NCBI GenBank assembly: GCA_017625395.1
Contig: JAGALD010000031.1
Span: 1 to 39,970 of the forward strand
DNA from: Bacilli bacterium
Lineage (GTDB): Bacteria > Bacillota_I > Bacilli_A > RF39 > UBA660
Reading direction: 5' to 3'
Length of the DNA stretch: 39,970 bases
Part shown: positions 1-8,383 of the stretch, piece after piece
Layout of the letters: each line of letters begins with the position of its first letter
Numbering within the stretch: position 1 is the first letter of the stretch
Notes under the pieces: generated by a model
Told to the model about the DNA's origin: nothing
The model's input: the letters and a program-made list of their open reading frames with translations, nothing else
Database searches by the model: none
Position numbers and translations under genes: made by a program

Positions 1-1073
1 TGAATAACATCATTTTCAGTTATTTTTTTATTTTTATAATATGCATGATTAACTATTGCATTTAAAATATAATTATTTAAATATTTTTCTTTATTTTTAA
101 TCAATGAATTATCTACTTCTTTTATATTATTACTTTCTGCTATTTTTACGAAATAATCATTGATGTCATTTAAAGTAGATTTAAAGTTTTTATATTCATC
201 TTTAAATTCTGATTCTTTTGTTAAAAATAAATACTTTTTTATTTCATTAGTTAACCTTTTAATTTCTTTATCTTTGATAGAATTATATTTAATTCTTTGA
301 TTTTGATAAACTCTTTTTTCAGATATCATTTCACCAAGCTTAATTATTTTTTCTTCTAATAAAATATCTTCTTTATCTTTTAATAAAAAATTTTTATCTT
401 TTGGATTAAAATACTTTTTAAGTTCTTCAATCTCCTTATTAGCTTCCGTTAATAATGGTGTAAAAACTTTTTCTTTTTCTATATAATGTTCTACTTCATT
501 TTTCAAAAAAGCTAATTCCTTCTGATTTAATAAACCTGCATTTCTATATTGAAGTTTTTTACCGAAAGATTTGTAATTTGGTTTCTTTTCTGCAAATGAT
601 AAATGAAAATGTAAATTATCTTGATCAGTATGTAATGCAAATTGATAACTCATATTTTTAATATCTGCATATCCACACTTTTTTAAAAACATAGGAACAA
701 TATGTTTAGCGAGTACTTTTTCAAATTTAGGTATATCTACACTTTGTTCTAAATATCCTTCTGGAAAAGAAATAATTAGTTTATCAATATTTGAATTTTC
801 AATATATTTAGAATATTGTTTTTTTCGTTGTTCAATTTGTTCTTTAGTTGCATATTCACCATTTTCAAACATTATATTCATTTCTTTTTCTTTTCCAAAT
901 TTACCTTTAAAATAATCAAGCATAAAAAATGCTTTTTTTTTAACATCAGCATAATAATCAAACATATCCATTGTTGAATTATAAACTGATTTTTGTGAAG
1001 GATATTTATAGTTTAGATTTCTATAACTTGGTGTAAACATATTAACTACAACAACATTTGGTGTTTTAGTCAT
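1..1073 (-). CDS. MOB relaxase (MobL/MobP-like), C-terminus outside window
   Basis: Conjugative relaxase that should nick the element's oriT and stay covalently bound to the transferred strand. The reading frame opens at ATG 1071-1073 and stays open to the window edge (357 codons visible). The metal-binding motif HxDxxxxHxH is plain in HTDQDNLHFHLSF (His148, Asp150, His155, His157). Several Tyr residues near the N-terminus (around 17-22 and 38-41) are nucleophile candidates. Beyond about residue 190 the protein is Lys/Glu-rich and probably coiled coil. It starts 8 bases inside the end of the ribbon-helix-helix gene, so the two are translationally coupled in a mob operon downstream of the candidate oriT. 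The motif and context make a relaxase nearly certain. The MobL/MobP subfamily is my judgement from the motif, and MOBV remains possible. Confidence 0.85.
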   Translation of the reverse strand, partial: MTKTPNVVVVNMFTPSYRNLNYKYPSQKSVYNSTMDMFDYYADVKKKAFFMLDYFKGKFGKEKEMNIMFENGEYATKEQIEQRKKQYSKYIENSNIDKLIISFPEGYLEQSVDIPKFEKVLAKHIVPMFLKKCGYADIKNMSYQFALHTDQDNLHFHLSFAEKKPNYKSFGKKLQYRNAGLLNQKELAFLKNEVEHYIEKEKVFTPLLTEANKEIEELKKYFNPKDKNFLLKDKEDILLEEKIIKLGEMISEKRVYQNQRIKYNSIKDKEIKRLTNEIKKYLFLTKESEFKDEYKNFKSTLNDINDYFVKIAESNNIKEVDNSLIKNKEKYLNNYILNAIVNHAYYKNKKITENDVI

Positions 1074-1380
1074 TATATTTATCCTTATATCTTTCTGATT
1101 TAAAAGATTGTAAAGCTTTATTATTTTTAGGATTTAAATTTTTTTCAATTTCCATATCTGTATAAAATTGTTCAATTAAATCCCTAATATAAAGTTGTCT
1201 TGAAAACATTTTATCTATCATTGAATTAGTCTGATCAAGCTTTTTATTGATAGAAACATTATCTAATCCCTTATTAACTAATTCTCTAACACAATGTGAT
1301 AGAATCAAATTATTTTCTTTACCATACAATCTAATTCTTTCATCTAATTCCTCTGGAATTGTAATATGTATTCTAATCAT
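1066..1380 (-). CDS. Ribbon-helix-helix relaxase accessory protein (MobC-like)
   Basis: Small DNA-binding protein of 104 residues. The N-terminus MIRIHITIPEELDERI is a beta strand followed by a helix, as in ribbon-helix-helix proteins, and it continues into an RELVNKGLDN helix. The remainder is a charged, probably coiled tail. In mob operons such proteins bind oriT and help the relaxase nick. I place the start at ATG 1378-1380, five bases after AGAGG. An in-frame GTG at 1384-1386 lies inside that ribosome-binding site and is unlikely. The 3' end overlaps the relaxase start by 8 bases. The function is inferred from fold and position. Confidence 0.72.
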   Translation of the reverse strand: MIRIHITIPEELDERIRLYGKENNLILSHCVRELVNKGLDNVSINKKLDQTNSMIDKMFSRQLYIRDLIEQFYTDMEIEKNLNPKNNKALQSFKSERYKDKYND

Positions 1381-1388
1381 AAGCACCT

Positions 1389-1814
1389 CTAAATTTCTGT
1401 TCCCATATCCCAGTATTCTTTTTTACTAAGATGATCATTTATTAAATCTTTAAAACTATCACTTTTTTCTAAATCATAAGAAATATTTCTAACATCTTCT
1501 AATTCATATTCTATTCCTTTTTCTTTACCAGCTTCATAAACAATTTTATCTAGCTTATCCATTAGTCCATCAAAATAGAATACCATATCAAATTCTTGTT
1601 CTTTTTCATCATAATTAAGATCTGCTACATTTTCATTTTGTTCTACATCATTAATTATTTCTTTAATATGCGATTTTATATAATTTCTTGATTCATCATC
1701 ATACTCATCTAAAAAATCACTAAGACTAACTACATATTGAAAACCCATTGTCTTATCCATTCCATAATTAACGATATCATTAGCAATCAATTTACTCAGA
1801 CTTAATTTTTCCAT
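1389..1814 (-). CDS. Conserved-looking mob operon protein of unknown function
   Basis: Acidic soluble protein of 141 residues with no membrane segment and no motif I recognise. It is rich in Asp/Glu, contains a Phe/Tyr-rich stretch in the middle (MVFYFDG) and is probably mostly helical. I chose ATG 1812-1814 because GAGGAGGG sits 5 bases upstream; the ATG six codons earlier has no ribosome-binding site. The gene overlaps the 55-residue ribbon-helix-helix gene by 23 bases and is followed after 8 bases by the second ribbon-helix-helix gene, so it belongs to the relaxase operon. A role as relaxosome accessory or regulator is only a guess from position. Confidence 0.6.
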   Translation of the reverse strand: MEKLSLSKLIANDIVNYGMDKTMGFQYVVSLSDFLDEYDDESRNYIKSHIKEIINDVEQNENVADLNYDEKEQEFDMVFYFDGLMDKLDKIVYEAGKEKGIEYELEDVRNISYDLEKSDSFKDLINDHLSKKEYWDMGTEI

Positions 1815-1959
1815 GTTTTCCCTCCTCTTCATAAATTTTTAATAATCCAATTTCTATTAATTCATTAATCATATCATTAATACTAATTCCTCTAGAATCA
1901 GCTTCAACTTTGATTCTTTGAAATAATACATCTCTTAATCTTAACAAATATCTATGCAT
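1792..1959 (-). CDS. Small ribbon-helix-helix protein, first gene of the mob operon
   Basis: A 55-residue protein read from ATG 1957-1959, preceded by AAAGGAAG at good spacing. The sequence runs MHRYLLRLRDVLFQRIK, then an EADSRGISINDMINELIEIGL helix-turn-helix typical of Arc/MetJ-like ribbon-helix-helix proteins (the usual phrase is 'A..eGrSiNdlI...i'). It lies directly downstream of the hairpin-rich noncoding block and of a tandem TGAGTGGGT repeat at 1974-1992, so it may repress its own operon or bind oriT (inference). It overlaps the next gene by 23 bases. Confidence 0.68.
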   Translation of the reverse strand: MHRYLLRLRDVLFQRIKVEADSRGISINDMINELIEIGLLKIYEEEGKHGKIKSE

Positions 1960-1973
1960 TTTATCTTCCTTTC

Positions 1974-2195
1974 TGAGTGGGTTTGAGTGGGTATAGTACA
2001 GCCCATGTTTTTAAGAATTATTTATACAAATAATTCAAGAGCATAAGAAGTTGATATCACAACACCCAATAACTTGTTTAAAAACAAGAGTTTAGTGTGA
2101 TATCAAACCTATTTTGCACTTGCAAAATTAACCCACCATTGTGGGCTGTACTATTTATAAATCCCTTTATTTATAATAAAAATTAGTGTGATAAA
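1974..2195. other. Candidate origin of transfer (oriT), hairpin-rich noncoding block
   Basis: This noncoding stretch lies between the M23 gene and the mob operon and is packed with inverted repeats. There is a tandem TGAGTGGGT (1974-1982, 1984-1992), then ATAGTACAGCCCA (1993-2005) matched in inverse by TGGGCTGTACTAT (2142-2154), with a third partial copy at 2199-2210. Perfect hairpin arms are at 2015-2023/2028-2036, 2051-2061/2096-2106 (enclosing 2073-2079/2082-2088), 2111-2118/2121-2128 and 2132-2136/2141-2145. Position just upstream of relaxosome genes plus this density of dyads is what oriT regions of mobile elements look like. The nick site cannot be placed by eye. Confidence 0.55.
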
Positions 2196-3146
2196 CTATG
2201 GGCTGTACTTATTTGGTAAAGTTGGTTGTAAAGGTTGGTATGGGTTTTGTCCTCCTGGTGTTAATCCACCTGGATTGTATGGTGTAAATGGTTTTTTATC
2301 AGAAAAATCTATAAGACTCATTCCATCTACAACATTTCCATCTACCTCAACTTGATAATGTAAATGTGGTCCAGTTGAATAACCAGTAGTACCTACACCT
2401 GCAAGTTCATCTCCTGCTTTAACAGAATCACCTTCTTTAACTTTTGCTGTTCCTGGATACAAATGTGCATATATAACTGTATATGTTAATTCATCATCAA
2501 TAGGACATTCTATTTTGATTTGATTTCCTCCTCCACCATTTTTATCAGTAACATTTTCACTATATTTAAAGCTAACAGTTTTTACAGTTCCATCGCATAC
2601 AGATTTAACAGGTGTTTTATTTCCAGCTGCCAAATCCCAAGCTTGATGTACACCAGCTGTTCCAAATACTATTCTTTCTTCCATAAAAAAAGAAGTAATA
2701 GTTGCTTTACTAAATTCTATTGGTGGATAAAAAGGTTTGTTTTGAATTTCATCAACTTGATCTTCATCAATTTCTTTACAACCATCATAGATTTTATATT
2801 TAGGCAAAGTACATACTTCACTTATTTCTTTTAACCTATTATCTTCTAGATCAATATTATCTTTATATATATCTAAGAAAGTTAATTTATCATCTTCTAG
2901 ATAAAAATATAAAATACGATTTAATGGAACATATCCATAACCATCTTTAATAGCTTTATTTAATGTTTCCTTATACATATCTGCATAATCCATATTATTT
3001 TCTACATAATTATCAGTTATATTTGCTCCAAAAAAATCTAATACCATTAAAACAGGAACAATAATTATTAATGACATAACTACTAATCCTGTTGTACTAC
3101 CTAGCACTATTTTTAATATTTTACTTTTTCCTTTTTTGTGTTTCAA
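2196..3146 (-). CDS. M23 peptidase, T4SS cell-wall hydrolase (VirB1 role)
   Basis: Membrane-anchored peptidoglycan hydrolase of 316 residues that would open the wall for the conjugation channel. One transmembrane segment lies near residues 14-36, followed by a spacer and a C-terminal M23 (LytM) domain. The zinc ligands are visible in HQAWD and GPHLHYQ. The C-terminus is Pro/Gly-rich. The start is TTG at 3144-3146, seven bases after AAGGAG; it overlaps the VirB4 stop as TTGA, so translation is coupled. It sits in the same place as the CD1108-type hydrolases of clostridial conjugative elements. Catalytic class is clear; the T4SS role comes from context. Confidence 0.85.
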   Translation of the reverse strand: MKHKKGKSKILKIVLGSTTGLVVMSLIIIVPVLMVLDFFGANITDNYVENNMDYADMYKETLNKAIKDGYGYVPLNRILYFYLEDDKLTFLDIYKDNIDLEDNRLKEISEVCTLPKYKIYDGCKEIDEDQVDEIQNKPFYPPIEFSKATITSFFMEERIVFGTAGVHQAWDLAAGNKTPVKSVCDGTVKTVSFKYSENVTDKNGGGGNQIKIECPIDDELTYTVIYAHLYPGTAKVKEGDSVKAGDELAGVGTTGYSTGPHLHYQVEVDGNVVDGMSLIDFSDKKPFTPYNPGGLTPGGQNPYQPLQPTLPNKYSP

Positions 3147-5605
3147 TTTGAATCTCCTTCGCCCATCATTTCTCTTTCAAGTTCTGTTGCACGAATCCAA
3201 ATTCTAAGTCTATTTTTAGAATCAATATTAAGTAAGAATTCGCCTCTTCTAGCTGACATTAAGAAATTCTTTTGTGTATCAGTAAGTGGATTCTGCTTAA
3301 ATAATTCTAAGTATGCAAGTAAATCATCTTCTTTTAACATTCCTATCATTTGATACTGACAGTTATTAAATATAGCTGTTGAATGTCTTAATATTGATTG
3401 ACTACCTACAAAGTCTTTAACAGATTGTGTTGCAACAACTAATGATCCAGAATATTTTCTAATTCTTCTAGCTAATTGACCAAAGTTTCTTAAAACTTCA
3501 AAATTGTTTTCATCTATAAATAAATGAAATTCATCTGCAATAATCATTACATGTTTTCTATCCTCTAATTTCAATTTATCATTTAAAATCTTATTAGCTA
3601 CTATACTGTTATTTAGATATGTTAAAAGATTTAATGTTTGAGTATTTATAAGTCTTTGATTACCACTATATAATAACTCTTGTAAATTAAATGCAATTAA
3701 ATCATTATCTAAATTGATAGTAGTATGACCATCAAATAAGTAAGAGTCTGTTCCTGTTAAGAATCTTGATAATAAAATATCTAATTGTTCTATTATCTTA
3801 ATTTTTTCAGCACTTTTAATCTCTTTCTTATATTCTGGTAAGAATTGATATAATTCTGAAAATATAGGATAATCTTCAGGATTCATATTTTGAAGTGTAT
3901 TTATAGAAGTGTTTTTATAAATACCTTTTTTGTTATATAGTTTTTCAACTACTGCAAGAAGCATAACTAATTCTTTTTCATTAATACTTTCAAAAGCTGT
4001 CTTGAAAAATGCTTCTAAGAAACCCAAATGTTTTGCTAAAGGACAATCTGTTTCTTTTGTATCATGGTTTTCATCATCTGATGGAATAAATCTTATTTGT
4101 AAAGGATTTATAATTCCACCAGTTTTAGAATATAAGTCAATGTATTCTCCTTTATTGGATTCAACAATTTTCTTATATTCATTTTCAGCATCAAATATAA
4201 ATATTTTTGTGCCTCTACCATATTCATTTACAATCATCTTTTTCATAGTGTAAGATTTACCTCCACCTGTTGAAGATATGATTGCCATGTTATGTGATGT
4301 TCTTGAATTATTTAATACAAATGGATCATAAAATATAGGTAATGATGTATGAATATCTACACCAAACATATATCCATTTGGATCGTTGAAATATGTTTTT
4401 GTAAATGGGAAACCAGCACTTAATGTTAATGTTGGTAAATAAAAACAATAATCATCAAAAGTTCTAGTTGAAATATCATAACATTGCCATGCTTCCATTT
4501 GTCTTAATCTTGGAACATCTAACTTAATTTGATAAGAATCAGCTATTCTTTTTAAATCTCTAATAACTTCTTCTCTGTGTTTTCTATCTCCTTCAACAAT
4601 TAAAATTAAAGATACTTCTTTGATTTTTTCATCACCATTTTTAATATCTTGCATTAATGCTTGAAAATTTTCTTTTTGTGTATCAAGTTCAGTAGCATCA
4701 CTTAATTTTTTCGTTGTATTTCTATCAGTTAATAAGAATTGGTATTGTGAATTAACCCATTTAATTAGTTCATCTTGTGTAATACATTCTTGTATTCCTA
4801 TTGAAGCTCTAACATCTGGATAATTAAATATATCTTCAAAAAACAATTCACTTACGAATGGAGGAACATTCTTAACTGTTAGTAATTGGACTTCTTTATT
4901 ATCTAATCTTAATTTATCTGTTCTTTCAGACATATTAATTGGACTTACCAAACTTGGTAAATCTCCCCATACTAATTCATCAAGTGTATTTGATGTTAGA
5001 TAAAGATTTGATAAAAATTTATAAATTTCCAATTTATTTGTAATACTTTCAATATAAATTCTTGGAACTATATTTAAAGTAATATCCTCTATTTCATCTA
5101 ATTGTTTATTTAACATAGCTGTGTCTTTAGCAATTACTACCCAATAATAAATACTAGATACAGTAAAATTTTTAGCTTCTAAATCATCAATTAGATTTCT
5201 TGATTCTTCTAGTAATAGTTTTTTACCTTCGTCATTTTGAAATTTCTCTATTTTTTTATCTAAACTTACTTTATTAGCATTTAAATTAAGTTTTTCATTT
5301 AACTTATAACATTTCATATTTAAACTAGGTATTTGATATAAAGCTTTTAACATAGAAAAGAAAAGTGTCTTTTCATGATTACTTGTTAATGATAAATCAA
5401 TAGCTTTAACTTCAATTAATGTTGCAACTTCACCAGACTTTAAATATATTAATCCATCTTTACCAACTTCTTTAATATTAGTAATTGATTTAGAATTCTT
5501 AATTCTTTTTTTCATCTGATTTGCTGTTGAGTATTTTCTATTTGTTTTAGAATCAACTTTTTTTGCTTTTTTTAAAGTTTTTTCATCTTTAGTTTGTCTT
5601 TCCAA
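3143..5605 (-). CDS. virB4: VirB4-type T4SS ATPase of the mobile element
   Basis: Cytoplasmic motor ATPase of the conjugation channel, 820 residues. Walker A is ISSTGGGKSYT near residue 445, Walker B is MIIADEFH near 695, and the N-terminal 400 residues match the CagE/TrbE/VirB4 N-terminal region in length. It belongs to the run VirB2-like, VirB6, PrgI, VirB4, M23, the order found in CD1110-type modules of Firmicute conjugative elements. The indicated start is TTG 5603-5605, about 10 bases after GGAG and 34 bases inside the PrgI gene. A later ATG at Met31 is possible, so the N-terminus is uncertain. The 3' end overlaps the M23 start. Confidence 0.92.
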   Translation of the reverse strand: MERQTKDEKTLKKAKKVDSKTNRKYSTANQMKKRIKNSKSITNIKEVGKDGLIYLKSGEVATLIEVKAIDLSLTSNHEKTLFFSMLKALYQIPSLNMKCYKLNEKLNLNANKVSLDKKIEKFQNDEGKKLLLEESRNLIDDLEAKNFTVSSIYYWVVIAKDTAMLNKQLDEIEDITLNIVPRIYIESITNKLEIYKFLSNLYLTSNTLDELVWGDLPSLVSPINMSERTDKLRLDNKEVQLLTVKNVPPFVSELFFEDIFNYPDVRASIGIQECITQDELIKWVNSQYQFLLTDRNTTKKLSDATELDTQKENFQALMQDIKNGDEKIKEVSLILIVEGDRKHREEVIRDLKRIADSYQIKLDVPRLRQMEAWQCYDISTRTFDDYCFYLPTLTLSAGFPFTKTYFNDPNGYMFGVDIHTSLPIFYDPFVLNNSRTSHNMAIISSTGGGKSYTMKKMIVNEYGRGTKIFIFDAENEYKKIVESNKGEYIDLYSKTGGIINPLQIRFIPSDDENHDTKETDCPLAKHLGFLEAFFKTAFESINEKELVMLLAVVEKLYNKKGIYKNTSINTLQNMNPEDYPIFSELYQFLPEYKKEIKSAEKIKIIEQLDILLSRFLTGTDSYLFDGHTTINLDNDLIAFNLQELLYSGNQRLINTQTLNLLTYLNNSIVANKILNDKLKLEDRKHVMIIADEFHLFIDENNFEVLRNFGQLARRIRKYSGSLVVATQSVKDFVGSQSILRHSTAIFNNCQYQMIGMLKEDDLLAYLELFKQNPLTDTQKNFLMSARRGEFLLNIDSKNRLRIWIRATELEREMMGEGDSN

Positions 5606-5883
5606 TCTATATCATCTCCGTTTCTTTTGTAAGTATATTCCTTACAATTAAATAAATATTTAACAAATAAAATTGCTACTTTATACATTCTGTTTTTCTT
5701 AGATACCTTTACAGGTAACATCAAGAAAACACATATTGTTAAAAATATCAAAGAAGCAATCTTATGACTTGTAAATGAAAATATTAATAAAAAAGAAAAT
5801 AACATAGGTAATCCTATGTATAAGTCTTTCATTTCTATATATTTTCCTAATGTTTTTTTAATACTTGGTACTGTTATATACAT
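5572..5883 (-). CDS. PrgI/VirB3-like T4SS membrane protein
   Basis: Protein of 103 residues with two adjacent hydrophobic segments (about 27-45 and 47-62) and a basic, aromatic C-terminus, the layout of PrgI/VirB3 proteins that connect VirB4 to the inner-membrane complex. The N-terminus MYITVPSIKKTLGKYIEMKDL matches the usual PrgI beginning ('..vP..i...e.kil..Lt..Q'). Its ATG shares one base with the VirB6 stop (TAATG), and its 3' end overlaps VirB4. Identification rests on topology, size and invariant position just before virB4. Confidence 0.78.
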   Translation of the reverse strand: MYITVPSIKKTLGKYIEMKDLYIGLPMLFSFLLIFSFTSHKIASLIFLTICVFLMLPVKVSKKNRMYKVAILFVKYLFNCKEYTYKRNGDDIDWKDKLKMKKL

Positions 5884-7283
5884 TAATCATCTCTCCCTCT
5901 ATATCTTCTACGATACATACTTCTTGTTGGTATAACATTTGACATTGCTGATGCCATTGACTCTCTACCAGCATTCATCATTCCAGAGCCAAATCTTGAT
6001 AATCTGCCTCCACCATTTGCTTTATTATTCATTGAATTTAAAGTTGATGAAGCTTGCATGTAATCACCTACCATTTTTAAATTACTACCAATTCCACCAT
6101 AAGAAGATCCATCTCCTCCCATTTTAGAACCAAATGATGATACAGCTTTACCAACTTTTCCAACTGCACTATTTCCAGCATTTCCAACTTTAGAAGCTCC
6201 TTTAGTGATAGCACCTGCTCCCATTAATCCAGCTCCTCCAATTCCTAATGCTCCAGTTGTTGCAATTGCTCCCATACTATGACCAAATCCCATCATAGCC
6301 ATTAATTGTTCTCTTCCTGAATTTGCTGATACATTACCACCTATGAATCTATTAACTACTTGTGATCCAGTTAATAAGAATGAACCACAGCCAATATACA
6401 TAAGTGATTTAGTAACAATATCTTTAAATCCATTACTGAAGAATGTTGTTTCATTAATTTGAGCCATTACAATTGCTGTTAATGAAATAATTAACATTAT
6501 TACTGCACCTTGCAACATGAGTGATACAAGTTGCTGAACTACAGCACTTCTTCTTTCTTTATTTCCTACTGATGTAGCAAAGATTATTGGACTTATTACA
6601 AATAAGAATAAAAATTCAATTTGTCTTCTAGCTAACATCATTCCACAGAAGAATAATGAATATAAGAAGAAACCTCCAACAATAACTGACATTATCCAAT
6701 TAATTTTATATTTATAATCTTTCTTATCTGGTAATATCCATTTATGAGATGTTACATATTTATCATTGTACATTTCTTTTCCATTGAAATTACCATTAGA
6801 TACATTTTTAGCAATGTCTTCACCTTTAAATTCATCACTGTCTTTATATCCATCTGAATAATCAATAAACATTGTTAGCATTGAATCAGATATTGTTGTT
6901 TTATTATTTGAAAATATATTTGAAGTGAATCCTGCAAGTTTAATCGAAAATGTAGAAGCTTGTACAAATAAAAATGTACTTAATAATATTAACAAGCCAC
7001 ATTTAACAATTTCTTTTACAATACCTTCTGAACTTAATCCTTCATCTGGATCAATAATTTTTTTAGCAAATCTAGTAACTGCAAATAATCCTAACAATGT
7101 CAGAGCTATTGCAATTACACCTTTTTGAAATGTAGCAAAATTATTATTACCTGAAACAGAATTAATAATATCAAAAGCATTTAATCCTTTTAAAATTTCA
7201 AATAGAGAATCAATTAGATCATAAATAAAGTGGATTAATCCCCACCCTAATATTCTTAATAAATCTAATGCTTTTAATAACAT
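5883..7283 (-). CDS. VirB6/TrbL-like polytopic T4SS channel protein
   Basis: Integral membrane protein of 466 residues. Hydrophobic segments cluster near residues 52-70, 88-110, 197-220, 222-240, 255-275 and 285-305. A hydrophilic loop around 120-195 is presumably external. The last 130 residues are Gly/Ala/Ser/Met-rich and end in a basic RRRYRGRDD tail. This is the usual plan of VirB6/TrbL proteins (CD1112-like) that form the inner-membrane pore. ATG 7281-7283 follows GGAGGTG, which itself begins right after the stop of the VirB2-like gene. Co-transcribed with PrgI and VirB4. Confidence 0.82.
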   Translation of the reverse strand: MLLKALDLLRILGWGLIHFIYDLIDSLFEILKGLNAFDIINSVSGNNNFATFQKGVIAIALTLLGLFAVTRFAKKIIDPDEGLSSEGIVKEIVKCGLLILLSTFLFVQASTFSIKLAGFTSNIFSNNKTTISDSMLTMFIDYSDGYKDSDEFKGEDIAKNVSNGNFNGKEMYNDKYVTSHKWILPDKKDYKYKINWIMSVIVGGFFLYSLFFCGMMLARRQIEFLFLFVISPIIFATSVGNKERRSAVVQQLVSLMLQGAVIMLIISLTAIVMAQINETTFFSNGFKDIVTKSLMYIGCGSFLLTGSQVVNRFIGGNVSANSGREQLMAMMGFGHSMGAIATTGALGIGGAGLMGAGAITKGASKVGNAGNSAVGKVGKAVSSFGSKMGGDGSSYGGIGSNLKMVGDYMQASSTLNSMNNKANGGGRLSRFGSGMMNAGRESMASAMSNVIPTRSMYRRRYRGRDD

Positions 7284-7294
7284 TCATTCACCTC

Positions 7295-7573
7295 CTAGAA
7301 TAAGTCTATAATTAGATTTACGATTGATATTGCTAAAATAATTCCTACAATACCAAACATAGTTTGAATAATCCTTTGTTTAACTCTTGGCTTTTGATCT
7401 ACATCTACAACTGCATATAAAATGAATCCAATAATAAGTGATACACCAGCAGCTGCAATTCCTACTCTTAAAGCCCATGTAGAAAATGTTTGAATAGCTT
7501 TTATAATTGAATCAACATTATATGTTCCACCTTCTAGATGTTCTATCTTTAATAAATTAAAATAATTATTCAT
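7295..7573 (-). CDS. VirB2/TrbC-like two-helix T4SS subunit
   Basis: Small protein of 92 residues with two strongly hydrophobic helices (about 36-57 and 71-91) joined by a short basic loop containing KPRVKQR, the pattern of VirB2/TrbC pilin-like subunits and of the Maff2-type proteins found at this position in Firmicute conjugative modules. No signal peptide is obvious. ATG 7571-7573 is preceded by GGAGGAAAGAGA, identical to the leader of the SSB gene. It opens the T4SS run and lies just after the structured intergenic element at 7606-7674. Confidence 0.65.
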   Translation of the reverse strand: MNNYFNLLKIEHLEGGTYNVDSIIKAIQTFSTWALRVGIAAAGVSLIIGFILYAVVDVDQKPRVKQRIIQTMFGIVGIILAISIVNLIIDLF

Positions 7574-7605
7574 TCTCTTTCCTCCTTAAAACAATAATAA
7601 GAAAA

Positions 7606-7674
7606 AGCAAAGAAATGATATAATATCATTAGAGTTATTTTGCTGATGGCGATTTAACTCTTTTTTTCTTTGCT
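7606..7674 (-). ncRNA. Structured intergenic element, three-way-junction fold
   Basis: The gap between SSB and the VirB2-like gene contains a nested set of perfect inverted repeats. Outer arms are AGCAAAGAAA (7606-7615) and TTTCTTTGCT (7665-7674). Inside are one hairpin ATGATAT/ATATCAT (7615-7621/7623-7629) and a second AGAGTTA/TAACTCT (7631-7637/7655-7661) with a 17-base loop. Together they would close a three-way junction in RNA or a branched cruciform in DNA. On the minus strand the outer arm is followed by TTTTTC, so it may act as an attenuator between replication and transfer genes. A single-strand replication origin is another possibility. Function is unknown. Confidence 0.5.
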
Positions 7675-7685
7675 CTTCTTCATAA

Positions 7686-8051
7686 TTACATATCTAAATC
7701 ATCTTCTGATTTTTCTACATCAGAATTTTTTTCTTTTGATGATGATAAGAAAGTTATATTATCAGCAACAATTTGTGTTGATTTCTTCTTTTCACCATTT
7801 TCAGTTTCATAAAGTGATGTTTCGACACGACCTTTTATTCCGACCATATCACCTTTTTGGCAATATTCAGCTGTCTTTTCAGCTACTGGTCCAAATGATA
7901 CAACATCTAAAAAATCAGTTTCATAAACACCATCTGCATTTTTATAACTTCTTTGAACTGCAACAGTATAATTAACATATTTATTACCGTTTTCTGATTC
8001 TTTTAATTCAGGTCTTGCAACAAGTCTTCCAACTCCCCAGAAATTATTCAT
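7686..8051 (-). CDS. ssb: Single-stranded DNA-binding protein of the element
   Basis: OB-fold SSB of 121 residues. NNFWGVGRLVARPELK matches the SSB opening ('MN.v.L.GRL..dPELR'), and the middle carries the expected FLDVVSFGPVAEKTAEYCQKGD and GRVET segments. It would coat single-stranded DNA during transfer or rolling-circle replication. The usual C-terminal DDDIPF-like tip is replaced by DDLDM, so binding to the host SSB partners may be altered. The same last four residues end the ParB of this element. ATG 8049-8051 follows GGAGGAAAGAGA. Confidence 0.9.
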   Translation of the reverse strand: MNNFWGVGRLVARPELKESENGNKYVNYTVAVQRSYKNADGVYETDFLDVVSFGPVAEKTAEYCQKGDMVGIKGRVETSLYETENGEKKKSTQIVADNITFLSSSKEKNSDVEKSEDDLDM

Positions 8052-8090
8052 TCTCTTTCCTCCTTTCTCAATTATTTAGTTTTTATTTAA

Positions 8091-8111
8091 TTCAGGTTAT
8101 CTATAACTGAA
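8091..8111 (-). promoter_or_regulatory. Hairpin in the SSB leader
   Basis: TTCAG/CTGAA arms (8091-8095/8107-8111) with an inner TTAT/ATAA (8097-8100/8103-8106) form a compact hairpin about 40 bases before the ssb start. There is no U-run, so it does not look like a terminator. It could regulate ssb translation (inference). The rest of the 8052-8155 gap holds only a strong GGTGG-type ribosome-binding site before a three-codon frame at 8114-8125. Confidence 0.35.
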
Positions 8112-8155
8112 TATTAATGATTCATAAACCACCACCTTTCAATGCTATAAAAATT

Positions 8156-8383
8156 TTAGTTTTTTTTAGTTCGTTCATCTGCATCTGTAAGTTTTGCAAT
8201 TATATCTTCTATCTTTTCCCATAAATTATCTAAATAGTCATAGCATCTTTGAAAGTGTTTGTATTCTTTTCTATCAAGATATTCTCTATAAATATCCATA
8301 TCTGCTAAAACTAATCCAATATGATCTTCAAATTCACTTAATGCTTCTATTTCCATTAATTTAATTTCTTCTATATTTTTCAT
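8156..8383 (-). CDS. Small helical protein of unknown function
   Basis: A 75-residue charged protein without membrane segment, predicted mainly helical (LMEIEALSEFEDHIGL and the following DYLDNLWEKIEDIIAKL look amphipathic). Its ATG overlaps the stop of the replication initiator gene as ATGA, so the two are translated together. I recognise no family. Proximity to Rep and SSB suggests replication or its control, which is inference only. Confidence 0.55.
   Translation of the reverse strand: MKNIEEIKLMEIEALSEFEDHIGLVLADMDIYREYLDRKEYKHFQRCYDYLDNLWEKIEDIIAKLTDADERTKKN

Noticed and set aside
1960-2195. CRISPR array, because of the repeated TGGGCTGTACTA motif
   Set aside because: Only three short copies in mixed orientation and with irregular spacing; they fit dyad symmetry of an oriT or operator.
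7670-7975. Open frame on the plus strand opposite ssb, and similar plus-strand frames at 2520-2834, 3930-4253, 12894-13259 and 18057-18332
   Set aside because: They are antisense to clear genes, lack ribosome-binding sites and have His/Leu/Phe/Ser-biased composition typical of reversed AT-rich coding sequence.
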